64,000 bases of DNA from Shimia sp047124445 (GTDB lineage: Bacteria > Pseudomonadota > Alphaproteobacteria > Rhodobacterales > Rhodobacteraceae): contig NZ_CP138921.1 in assembly GCF_047124445.1 (NCBI RefSeq), forward strand, positions 496,001 through 560,000, written 5' to 3'. This document shows, one piece after another, positions 7,357-15,255 of the stretch. Every line of letters begins with the position of its first letter. Position 1 is the first letter of the stretch. Position numbers and translations under genes: made by a program. Under the pieces are notes generated by a model. It ran no database searches, was not told the DNA's origin, and saw only the letters and a list, made by a program, of their open reading frames with translations.

Positions 7357-8544
7357 ATGGATTTGCAAGGTAAAAAGATCACCGTGATCGGCGCGGGGAT
7401 TGGCGGGTTGACCGCCGCGCTGGCGCTGAAACAGCGCGGGGCCTCTGTGCATGTGCTCGAGCAAGCCGAAGCGATCAAAGAGGTGGGCGCGGGGCTGCAG
7501 ATCAGCCCTAATGGCATGGCCGTGCTTAAGGCGCTGGGCGTGGATGGCGCGCTCAAAAAACGCGCAGTTCGGGCGGATGCTGTGGAGTTGCGCGACTATG
7601 CGGCGGGGCGTTTGGTGAGTCGGCTGGACCTTGGCTTGATCTCCGAAAATGACCCGCTGAGACCCACCGAATATTACTTTGTGCATCGCGCGGATCTGAT
7701 CGATGTCTTGGCGGAGGCGGTACGCGCGGCAGGCATAAAAGTACTTCTACTTCAGCAGGTTGAGACCGTTGTGCCCGGCGCGCGGCCGAAGGTTGTGATG
7801 ACCAATGGCGCTGAGATGATGGCGGATCTGATCGTTGGGGCGGACGGGCTGCACTCCAAGATGCGGCCGGTGCTCAATGGCACTGTGGCGCCGTTTTTCA
7901 CGCGGCAGACAGCCTGGCGGGCGACGGTGCCCAATACCATGGCGCATCCGGATGTGGCGCAGGTGCATATGGGGCCGAAGCGCCATGTGGTGAGCTATCC
8001 GCTGCGCGGTGGCGAACTGGTCAATATTGTTGCTGTGCAAGAGCAGGTGGGCTGGGCCGAGGAAGGGTGGCATATTCCCGATGATCCGGCCAACCTGCAG
8101 AAAACATTCAAAGATTTTGGTGGCGGTGTGCGGCGTATGCTCGCCGAGGTCACCGATGTGCGCAAATGGGGGCTGTTCCGGCATCCGGTGGCGCCGGTGT
8201 GGCACAAGGAGAATTGTGTGCTGCTGGGCGATGCGGCGCATCCGACCTTGCCGTTTATGGCGCAGGGCGCAGTGATGGCGATGGAAGATGCCTGGGTTTT
8301 GGGCGATGCTCTTGAAAAGGCGGAAGATTTTGCCAGTGGCCTGGCGGCCTATCAGGCGCGGCGTGCGGGGCGCGTGGCTAAGGTTGTGGATGCCGCCAGC
8401 AAAAATGCGTGGAAATATCACCTCAGCAATGGCCCGTTGCGGATGGCGGCGCATATGGGGATTCGCATGGCGTCCACATTGGCGCCGCGCAAGATGATGG
8501 GGCAGTTTGACTGGATCTATCTGCACGACGTCACCAAGGGGTGA
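7357..8544 (+). CDS. FAD-dependent aromatic monooxygenase (salicylate 1-hydroxylase / 3-hydroxybenzoate 6-hydroxylase type)
   Basis: The 395-aa product is a class A flavoprotein monooxygenase. It begins with the FAD-binding fold VIGAGIGGLTAALALKQRG (GxGxxG), has the conserved DG motif (VGADGLHSKMR, residues about 160-170) and the second FAD motif LLGDAAHPTLPFMAQGA near 290. Length and motifs match enzymes that hydroxylate salicylate or 3-hydroxybenzoate with NAD(P)H and O2. No ring-cleavage genes are nearby, so the substrate is open; it stands alone after the dksA terminator. It is convergent with oxyR across 126 bp. Confidence 0.85.
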   Translation: MDLQGKKITVIGAGIGGLTAALALKQRGASVHVLEQAEAIKEVGAGLQISPNGMAVLKALGVDGALKKRAVRADAVELRDYAAGRLVSRLDLGLISENDPLRPTEYYFVHRADLIDVLAEAVRAAGIKVLLLQQVETVVPGARPKVVMTNGAEMMADLIVGADGLHSKMRPVLNGTVAPFFTRQTAWRATVPNTMAHPDVAQVHMGPKRHVVSYPLRGGELVNIVAVQEQVGWAEEGWHIPDDPANLQKTFKDFGGGVRRMLAEVTDVRKWGLFRHPVAPVWHKENCVLLGDAAHPTLPFMAQGAVMAMEDAWVLGDALEKAEDFASGLAAYQARRAGRVAKVVDAASKNAWKYHLSNGPLRMAAHMGIRMASTLAPRKMMGQFDWIYLHDVTKG

Positions 8545-8670
8545 GTGTTGCGCCGGATTTTGGATGCGTTAACTGCGGATTTTGACGTCGGTATCTTGTC
8601 GGTATCACGACTGTTTTGCGGAGGTGCGGGATTCTGCGGCGGGACGCGCCTTAACGCAGCGTGCGTTGCG

Positions 8671-9564
8671 TCAGAGCGCTTCCCCAACATCCTGCACCAC
8701 GTCAGAGAGTTCTTGCAGTTGAGGCGCCAGCGGGCTGCTTTTGCGCCAGATCATGCCAATGGTGCGGGCCGGTTGTGCGCCTGCAAACCGTGCGACACTC
8801 ACAGCGGCGGCGGGCGTGTCCACCGGTACAGCCATTTCGGGAATCACGGTGACACCGAGACCAGCCCCAACCATCTGTACCAAGGTGGAGAGGGAAGAGC
8901 CATCCAGCCCCTCGTGGGGGCGGGCCGTGGGCAGGGAGCAAAATGACAGCGCCTGATCGCGAAAGCAGTGGCCTTCCTCAAGCAAGAGCAGGCGTTCACG
9001 TTCCAGGGTATCTGGCGCGGGCACGGGGGCGGCGGCTTCAGAGTCGGGGCGGACCAGCACAAACTCTTCGGACCACAGAGGGACTTCGGTTAAGGACGGC
9101 TCAGAGACGGGTAGGGCGACAATCGCGGTATCGATGCGGCCCGCGTGCAACTCGGCCAGAAGGTTGGCGGTCATGGTTTCGCGCACCATGAGGGACATGT
9201 CGGGGAAAGTGGTTTTCACCTCACGCAGCAGGGCAGGCAGCAGGTAAGGCGCGATGGTCGGAATCACCCCAAGGCGCAGGCGTCCGGTGAGGCCGGATTG
9301 CGCTGCGCGGGCCATATCGCCCAACTCGTCCACACTGCGCAGGATGTCGCGCACCCGGACAAGCACGTCTTCGCCAAAGGATGTGAGCCGCACGCGGCGG
9401 GTGGTACGTTCTAAGAGTGGCGCGCCGAAGCTTTCCTCCAACTCTTTGATTTGCACGGATAAGGCAGGTTGGGAAATGGCGCATACATCCGCCGCGCGAC
9501 CAAAGTGACCATGTTCGGCAAGGGCGTCAAAATAGCGGAGTTGGCGCAGTGTGAGATTATTCAT
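8671..9564 (-). CDS. oxyR: Hydrogen peroxide-sensing regulator OxyR
   Basis: The 297-aa LysR-type regulator has an N-terminal winged HTH (LRQLRYFDALAEHGHFGRAADVC) and a periplasmic-binding-like sensor. Cys200 and Cys209 in EEGHCFRDQALSFC correspond to the redox pair Cys199/Cys208 of E. coli OxyR, which form a disulfide with H2O2. It is transcribed divergently from katG, separated by 108 bp, the usual arrangement in this family. The symbol rests on the cysteine pair plus the katG neighbour. Confidence 0.93.
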   Translation of the reverse strand: MNNLTLRQLRYFDALAEHGHFGRAADVCAISQPALSVQIKELEESFGAPLLERTTRRVRLTSFGEDVLVRVRDILRSVDELGDMARAAQSGLTGRLRLGVIPTIAPYLLPALLREVKTTFPDMSLMVRETMTANLLAELHAGRIDTAIVALPVSEPSLTEVPLWSEEFVLVRPDSEAAAPVPAPDTLERERLLLLEEGHCFRDQALSFCSLPTARPHEGLDGSSLSTLVQMVGAGLGVTVIPEMAVPVDTPAAAVSVARFAGAQPARTIGMIWRKSSPLAPQLQELSDVVQDVGEAL

Positions 9565-9599
9565 AGTCTGTAGTTATCAATGTGATCGGAAAATGCAAC
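9563..9599. promoter_or_regulatory. Candidate OxyR binding site between oxyR and katG
   Basis: ATAGTCTGTAGTTAT at 9563-9577 matches most fixed positions of the OxyR element ATAG-N7-CTAT. A weaker second copy starts 22 bp later (ATCGGAAAATGCAAC), as expected for tetramer binding. It overlaps the oxyR start codon, so it would also autoregulate oxyR. Confidence 0.5.
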
Positions 9600-9672
9600 T
9601 TCGTTAAATGAAAATCCTGTGCTTAGAATGGTTCCAGAGATTACGTGACCCATCTTTTGACAGGAGGACGAC

Positions 9673-11856
9673 ATGGACGGAGACATGAAATCAGGTGGCT
9701 GCCCGGTGATGCATGGCGCGGTGACGCAGCAGGCGCGGGGCAATCGCGATTGGTGGCCCAACCAACTGAACCTGCGGATTTTGCACCAGAATTCGGCCAA
9801 GTCCGACCCTATGGGGCAGGATTTTGACTATGCCGAAGAGTTTGCCAAGCTGGACTATATGGCGCTGAAGGAAGACCTTTATGCGTTGATGACCGACAGC
9901 CAGGACTGGTGGCCTGCGGACTACGGTCACTACGGCGGTCTTTTCATCCGTATGGCGTGGCACTCTGCCGGGACGTATCGCACCGCGGATGGCCGCGGCG
10001 GTGGTGGCACCGGGCAGCAGCGGTTTGCACCGCTGAACAGCTGGCCGGACAACGGTAATCTCGATAAGGCCCGCCGTCTGTTGTGGCCGATCAAGCAGAA
10101 ATACGGCAACTCCATTAGCTGGGCTGATCTCTATATTCTCGCAGGCAATGCGGCGATTGAGAGCATGGGCGGCAAGACCTTTGGCTTTGCCGGTGGCCGC
10201 CCGGATGTGTGGGAACCGGAAGAGGACGTCTATTGGGGCGCTGAGACCGAGTGGCTGGAAGAATCTGGCGGAGAGAACTCGCGGTATTCCGGAGATCGTG
10301 ATCTGGAGAACCCGCTGGCGGCGGTTCAGATGGGTTTGATCTATGTGAACCCGGAAGGGCCAGATGGACAGCCGGACATTCTGGCCTCAGGTCGTGATAT
10401 TCGGGAGACCTTTGCCCGCATGGCGATGAACGACGAGGAAACTGTGGCGCTGGTTGCTGGCGGTCACACCTTTGGTAAGGCGCATGGGGCGGGCGATCCG
10501 AGCCTTGTCGGCCCGGAGCCGGAGGCGGCACCAATTGAGGCGATGGGCTTTGGCTGGATCAACGCGCATGGCACTGGCCACGGTGGTGACACGACGACGT
10601 CGGGCATTGAAGGCGCATGGACGGCGAACCCAACCCAGTGGGACAACGGCTATTTTGATCTGCTGTTTGGCTATGACTGGAACCTGACCAAGAGCCCTTC
10701 TGGGGCCTGGATTTGGGAGCCGGTTGGGGTGACTGAAGAGGACATGGCGCCAGCGGCACATGACGCAAGCCAGAAGGTCAAAACCATGATGACCACTGCT
10801 GATATGGCGATGCGCATGGATCCGATTTATGGCCCAATCTCCAAGCGGTTCCACGAAAACCCCGATGAGTTCCAGGACGCCTTTGCGCGGGCGTGGTTCA
10901 AGCTGACCCACCGCGATATGGGGCCACGGGCGCGTTATCTTGGCGAAGAAGTGCCCAGCGAAGAACTGATCTGGCAGGATGTCGTTCCGGCGTCTGAGAC
11001 GGACTTGTCCGAGGAGGATGTGGCGGCGCTGAAGGCGGCGGTGATGGCCTCTGGTCTGTCGGTGAGCGATCTGGTGAAAACCGCCTGGGCGTCGGCGTCC
11101 ACCTTCCGTGGCAGTGACATGCGCGGTGGCGCCAATGGGGCGCGGGTCGCGCTGGCACCGCAGAAAGACTGGGCGGCCAATGAACCACTTGAGTTGGCAC
11201 GGGTGTTGTCGGCGCTGGAAGGCGTTAAGGCTGACTTTGGCAAGCCGGTGAGCCTCGCAGACCTGATTGTGATTGGTGGTGCAGCGGCCGTTGAGAAGGC
11301 GGCGTTGGATGCGGGGCATGATGTGTCCGTGCCGGTGGCGCTGGGCCGTGGTGATGCGACGCAAGAGATGACCGACGAGGAGAGCGTGGGCATGCTTGAG
11401 CCGCAGGCCGATGGCTTCCGCAACTACGCACGGACCCAATTCACCGTGTCACCAGAAGAGATGTTGGTGGACAAGGCGCAGCTGCTGACACTGACCGCGC
11501 CGGAGATGACGGCGCTGGTGGGTGGCCTGCGGGTGCTGGGCGCGAACCATGGCGGCAGCGCGCATGGTGTGTTCACCGATCGGGTTGGGCAGTTGACCAA
11601 CGACTTCTTCGTGAATGTGCTGGACATGGGCACCACTTGGGCCGAGGCCGGTGATGGCGTCTATGAAGGCAAGGATCGTGCCAGTGGCGATGTGAAGTGG
11701 ACCGCAACCCGGGTGGATCTGGTGTTTGGCTCCAACTCGCAACTGCGGGCGCTGGCTGAAGTTTATGGTCAGTCCGATGGCGCGGCGAAACTGGCGCAGG
11801 ATTTTGTCTCCGCATGGTGCAAGGTCATGGATGCGGATCGCTTTGATCTAAAGTGA
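9673..11856 (+). CDS. katG: Catalase-peroxidase KatG
   Basis: The 727-aa product is full length for KatG. The N-terminal haem domain has the distal pocket FIRMAWHSAGTYR (Arg93, Trp96, His97), and YVNPEGPDG provides the tyrosine of the Met-Tyr-Trp adduct. LVAGGHTFGKAHGA carries the proximal haem His. The second, haem-free domain runs from about residue 430. A strong Shine-Dalgarno (CAGGAGG) lies 5 bp before ATG 9673. The enzyme removes H2O2 and has peroxidase activity in the cytoplasm. Control by the divergent oxyR is expected, and a terminator follows. Confidence 0.98.
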   Translation: MDGDMKSGGCPVMHGAVTQQARGNRDWWPNQLNLRILHQNSAKSDPMGQDFDYAEEFAKLDYMALKEDLYALMTDSQDWWPADYGHYGGLFIRMAWHSAGTYRTADGRGGGGTGQQRFAPLNSWPDNGNLDKARRLLWPIKQKYGNSISWADLYILAGNAAIESMGGKTFGFAGGRPDVWEPEEDVYWGAETEWLEESGGENSRYSGDRDLENPLAAVQMGLIYVNPEGPDGQPDILASGRDIRETFARMAMNDEETVALVAGGHTFGKAHGAGDPSLVGPEPEAAPIEAMGFGWINAHGTGHGGDTTTSGIEGAWTANPTQWDNGYFDLLFGYDWNLTKSPSGAWIWEPVGVTEEDMAPAAHDASQKVKTMMTTADMAMRMDPIYGPISKRFHENPDEFQDAFARAWFKLTHRDMGPRARYLGEEVPSEELIWQDVVPASETDLSEEDVAALKAAVMASGLSVSDLVKTAWASASTFRGSDMRGGANGARVALAPQKDWAANEPLELARVLSALEGVKADFGKPVSLADLIVIGGAAAVEKAALDAGHDVSVPVALGRGDATQEMTDEESVGMLEPQADGFRNYARTQFTVSPEEMLVDKAQLLTLTAPEMTALVGGLRVLGANHGGSAHGVFTDRVGQLTNDFFVNVLDMGTTWAEAGDGVYEGKDRASGDVKWTATRVDLVFGSNSQLRALAEVYGQSDGAAKLAQDFVSAWCKVMDADRFDLK

Positions 11857-11880
11857 CCTTTTAGAGAGAAGAGAAAGGAA

Positions 11881-11905
11881 GGCGCGGCGGAGGTCGCGCC
11901 TTTTT
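11881..11905 (+). terminator. Rho-independent terminator of katG
   Basis: GGCGCG (11881-11886) pairs with CGCGCC (11895-11900), followed by TTTTT, 24 bp after the katG stop. Confidence 0.8.
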
Positions 11906-11909
11906 GCTG

Positions 11910-12377
11910 TTAAAACGCCGGTTTCATCATCATCAGCCAGACAATCCCCATGACCGCGAAGAAGGCGGGGAAGCCGCAGGCGAACCATATGCGGTAGAGT
12001 TTGAAGTAGCGGTCTGGCAGGGGCGTTTGCGTGTCGCGGGCGGTGCGGGCGACGTTGCGCATTTGGAGTTGAATCCAGACCACGGGTAGCCAGAAGGCGC
12101 CGACCACCACGTAAAGGATCAGCGAAATCAGCAGCCAGGGTTCTGAGAGTGACCAGCCGAGGTGCCAAGCCAACAGTGTGCCGGTGATTGGTTGCAGGAT
12201 GGCTGCGGTTGCGGTGAAGACAGTGTCGGCGATCACCACAATGCCGGCGACATGGGCGATCAGGGCGGGGTCGCGGCTGCGGTGGGACAGGACCATAAAG
12301 AAGGCGATGCCGGCACCGGTGCCCAAGAGGACGGTGGCGCCGAGGACGTGGGCAAAGCGGAGGAGGTCTTCGATCAT
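11910..12377 (-). CDS. DUF2269-family integral membrane protein
   Basis: The 155-aa product (MIEDLLRFAHVLGATVLLGTGAG...) has four predicted membrane helices and the start RFAHVLGATVLLGTG, typical of DUF2269 proteins. The ATG at 12377 overlaps the stop of the upstream SDR-DoxX gene by ATGA, so the two are translationally coupled. Its end lies next to the katG terminator. No activity has been assigned to the family. The coupling suggests a membrane partner for the DoxX-like half of the upstream protein. Confidence 0.82.
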   Translation of the reverse strand: MIEDLLRFAHVLGATVLLGTGAGIAFFMVLSHRSRDPALIAHVAGIVVIADTVFTATAAILQPITGTLLAWHLGWSLSEPWLLISLILYVVVGAFWLPVVWIQLQMRNVARTARDTQTPLPDRYFKLYRIWFACGFPAFFAVMGIVWLMMMKPAF

Positions 12378-13666
12378 CGGTCGTCCATGAGTAGGGCCAC
12401 CAAGGCGGCGAGGGTCATGCCGGGCAGAACTTTGACCATGGGGCCAAGCGGATCGGCATAGAGCGCAGGAGCCATCAATGCCGCACCCAGAAGGTAGGCG
12501 GCAGAGAGGAGGATCATGCCGATGGCGGCTTTGCGGCTGTGGCGTCGGATGAGGATTGCGCCGCCAAGAAGGATGTCGGCGATGCCGCCGCCAATAACGG
12601 CGAAAGTGGCGAAGGTGGGACTGCTGCCAGTGGTGGTTAGAACGTGCATGGCTTCGGAGGTTTGGATCAGGCCGATAACGCCGGAGAGCAGCCAGAACAG
12701 CGCCAGCGTGGCGATGGCGAGCGGAAGTGCAAGATAGACGCGGGCGGCAGCGCGGTCTTGGGCCGTGGCTGGGTGGCTTGCCAGGGTCTCCGCCAGTGGA
12801 TGGCAGGTGTGGCCTGTGAGGTGGTGCCAGGGGAGGGGATCGCCAGAGATGCCTTTTGAGAGCACCGCAAGCGACGTGCTGCGCAGGGGGGCGCGCCAGC
12901 CCAGCCAGCCAAGTGTGTCGGCCACGCGTGCGGTGTGTCTGAGGGTCCACTTTGGCAGGTGCGGCCGCCAGAGAGGGGCAGGGGCGCCAAGCCAGGCGCG
13001 GGTGCGCAGGGTTAGGCTGTCAAAGCTGTGCGCATTTGGCTCGGTGATGTCGGCGATGGTGCCGGAGGGCACTTGGGGATCACAGGCCAAGGCGACGGCA
13101 TGGGCCACATCCGTCAAGGCGACGGTTTGGATGGAACTGTCCTCAAACACGCGGGGCAGGACGGCCGGCAAGGCTGCAAGGGCGCGCAGGAGGGCGCTGC
13201 CGCCATAGGCTTCGCGGCCCAGCACCAGAGTGGGGCGCAGAATGACGTGGTCAGCCTGAGAGTTAGCCAGCAGCGCGTCACCTTCGGCCTTGGTGCGAAA
13301 GAAAGCGGTGTCGGCCTCTGGTGACACCCCTGCAGCGGAGATTTGGATGACGCGGGTTTGGGTTTGGGCGGCAGCGGTTGCGAGGTGCCGGACCACGTCG
13401 ACGTGAATTTGGGAAAGGTTGTCACGGGCGCCATCCTGCAAGGCGCCGGAGGCGTTCACCACCACGTCGGTGTCTTGCAGCAAGGCGGCCCATTGATCCG
13501 CGCGCAAGGACGTGAGGTCGAGGTGTTTCCAGCGGTATTGCGGAAAGCGGGCGGCGGCTTTGGCATTGCGGCCTACGCCGGTCACGTCATATCCGGCTTC
13601 GGTCAGTGCCGCCATGCAGGCGGCGCCAATGAGGCCGTAGCCGCCAAGAACAAGGGCTGTTGGCAT
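12374..13666 (-). CDS. SDR/NmrA-type NAD(P)-binding protein fused to a DoxX-like membrane domain
   Basis: The 430-aa product has two parts. Residues 1 to about 280 form an atypical short-chain dehydrogenase/epimerase with the nucleotide motif ALVLGGYGLIGAACMAAL near the start and sugar-epimerase features such as ILRPTLVLG. Residues about 290-430 hold four hydrophobic segments (LPLAIATLALFWLLSGVIGLI and GGGIADILLGGAILI among them) as in DoxX-like proteins. Such fusions are known in proteobacteria and may reduce a membrane-associated substrate or quinone. It forms a two-gene operon with the DUF2269 protein through an ATGA overlap. Confidence 0.85.
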   Translation of the reverse strand: MPTALVLGGYGLIGAACMAALTEAGYDVTGVGRNAKAAARFPQYRWKHLDLTSLRADQWAALLQDTDVVVNASGALQDGARDNLSQIHVDVVRHLATAAAQTQTRVIQISAAGVSPEADTAFFRTKAEGDALLANSQADHVILRPTLVLGREAYGGSALLRALAALPAVLPRVFEDSSIQTVALTDVAHAVALACDPQVPSGTIADITEPNAHSFDSLTLRTRAWLGAPAPLWRPHLPKWTLRHTARVADTLGWLGWRAPLRSTSLAVLSKGISGDPLPWHHLTGHTCHPLAETLASHPATAQDRAAARVYLALPLAIATLALFWLLSGVIGLIQTSEAMHVLTTTGSSPTFATFAVIGGGIADILLGGAILIRRHSRKAAIGMILLSAAYLLGAALMAPALYADPLGPMVKVLPGMTLAALVALLMDDR

Positions 13667-13763
13667 CGCTGCGCTCCGCTAAATCCTGTTGGGGTGAGGC
13701 TAGCATAAGCGCTTTGCCTTGCACGGGAAATTGCGGGTCTTGCGGCAATCTGCCGTTGGCAGG

Positions 13764-14375
13764 CTAGAGCCTCCGAACCGGATGGCGCAGGACGGTGCGC
13801 AGTTTTTCGGGGGCGGTTTTGCGTGGGTCGCTCAGGTAGATTTCGTGGTGGTGGCCGTTTTCTGTCAGGCCATTTTGCGGCAGAAATTCCTTGTGCAGTC
13901 TGGCGATGGTCGGGCCTTCTTCGCTATACGGTCCGATGTGCATGATTTGGGCGCAGAGACCTTCGTGCAAGACCTCGCGCCGCAGGGTGGCGGGAGGATC
14001 GCCAAGTTTCTTGGCGGCTTTTTCCACGCTGGCGTTGAAGGCCGCGTCATCGAGCCAATCCGGCAGCATGATCATCAGGGTCCAATGCCATTCTTCGCGT
14101 CGGTCATCGGTGTAGGCGGTCATATCGTCGGCCCACCAGAGACCTTCGAGGGGAGGCACCACGTAGTCTTTCTCCAAAGTCTGTTTGGAGTAGAACTTGA
14201 GCCCGTAGCTGACCGGGTAGAGCCAGGACAAGGCGTGTTGATAGGCGTCGTTGCCCGGGGCGCCGTGGCCGTCAATTTTCACAAAGGTCATGTCGGGGAC
14301 TTCGACAAGGGCGAAGTCTTTGGCGGAGGGCGCGTAGAGATGTTTGAGGGTTTTCTTGAAATCGATTTTGGTCAT
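13764..14375 (-). CDS. GyrI-like small-molecule-binding domain protein
   Basis: The 203-aa product matches the stand-alone GyrI-like family: FALVEVPDMTFVKIDGHGAPGNDAYQHALSWLYPVSYGLKFYSK in the first half and VLHEGLCAQIMHIGPYSEEGPTIARLHKEFL in the second. The latter is the typical SHV-fold repeat that binds hydrophobic drugs or, in some members, hydrolyses them. It has no HTH, so it is not a regulator by itself. It is monocistronic on the minus strand, with a 416-bp non-coding stretch upstream. The ligand is unknown. Confidence 0.82.
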   Translation of the reverse strand: MTKIDFKKTLKHLYAPSAKDFALVEVPDMTFVKIDGHGAPGNDAYQHALSWLYPVSYGLKFYSKQTLEKDYVVPPLEGLWWADDMTAYTDDRREEWHWTLMIMLPDWLDDAAFNASVEKAAKKLGDPPATLRREVLHEGLCAQIMHIGPYSEEGPTIARLHKEFLPQNGLTENGHHHEIYLSDPRKTAPEKLRTVLRHPVRRL

Positions 14376-14712
14376 GGGAAGGCCTTGAAGACGAGGGGCT
14401 GGTTGAAAATGAATTGGGCAGTGCGTTTTCTGGAAACTTACAAGGTGAAGAACAAAGGGGCAACATTTGATTGCTCGCGGGGTGCTTCACTGCGCAGATC
14501 TATGGCAGGTCAGTGCAACCGGGTTTTGTTAGTAAGTGGTCTGCAACATTGTGCAATTCTCGGTTTCCATGAGGAACACCACCAAATGAAATCCGTTCTT
14601 TGATCCTGCCTTTTTAGGGAGGGGCATCCAGCGTTTTAGAGGCATTTCCCTGGCGTACTGGTCAAACAGGACTCATTTGTTGGGAAAACTGGCCCTATTG
14701 AGCGGGGTCGGC
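14376..14712. other. Intergenic stretch without a recognisable gene
   Basis: Frames here are short and have stop codons, and base use is closer to 50 percent GC than in the genes. It must contain the promoter of the GyrI-like gene and part of the usp promoter region. I see no tRNA, riboswitch or insertion sequence. Confidence 0.6.
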
Positions 14713-14768
14713 TTGACCTAGGGTCGGTCAATTTAGGCGGGAACGGCGCGAGATCGACACGCCTAAAT
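14713..14768 (+). promoter_or_regulatory. Two adjacent inverted repeats upstream of the universal stress gene
   Basis: TTGACCTAGGGTCGGTCAA (14713-14731) has perfect 6-bp arms. It abuts a second repeat with perfect 9-bp arms, ATTTAGGCG (14731-14739) and CGCCTAAAT (14760-14768). The second ends 23 bp before the usp start codon and could be an operator or a 5' UTR hairpin. Confidence 0.5.
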
Positions 14769-14791
14769 GTATGTTCAGTAGGGAGTAAAGA

Positions 14792-15226
14792 ATGGAAAAT
14801 GTTGTACTTTTGGCGGTGGATGGGAGTGACGGGTCTGACCGTGCACTCGACCACGCCATTGCCAGGGCGAAACAGGGTGGGGCCAAAGTTGTTGTTGCCT
14901 ATGTAATCGAATGGTCGCCGTATTCCTTTAGCACCGCAGAGGAGAACGCGACGCGCCACAAACGTCGGGAAACCGAAATTGAACGCGCCAACACAGAGAT
15001 TGTCGCCCCCGCCTTAAAGAGGCTTGAAGGGGAAAGTTTGGAATACGCCGGGATTGTACGTCACGGACACCCCGCGGAAACTTTGATTGCCATCGCCAAA
15101 GAATACGGCGCGGTTCAGATATTAATCGGCCGCCGGGGCCACAGCGGATTGAAGTCGCTGCTGTTTGGCAGCGTCGCAGGTAACCTGATCCAGACCGCGC
15201 CTGTGCCGGTTGTCGTCGTTCCTTGA
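14792..15226 (+). CDS. Universal stress protein (UspA family, ATP-binding type)
   Basis: The 144-aa single-domain Usp starts VVLLAVDGSDGSDRALDHAI, with the first ATP-contact Asp. It ends with GRRGHSGLKSLLFGSVAGNL, which fits the G-2x-G-9x-G-S/T nucleotide motif, so an ATP-binding homodimer is expected in the cytoplasm. The AGCS symporter begins 29 bp after its stop, so the two are probably one operon, as often seen for Usp genes beside transporters. Unusual inverted repeats lie in its upstream region. Confidence 0.92.
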   Translation: MENVVLLAVDGSDGSDRALDHAIARAKQGGAKVVVAYVIEWSPYSFSTAEENATRHKRRETEIERANTEIVAPALKRLEGESLEYAGIVRHGHPAETLIAIAKEYGAVQILIGRRGHSGLKSLLFGSVAGNLIQTAPVPVVVVP

Positions 15227-15255
15227 TTTTGAATATGAGTATCCGGAGGAGCATT

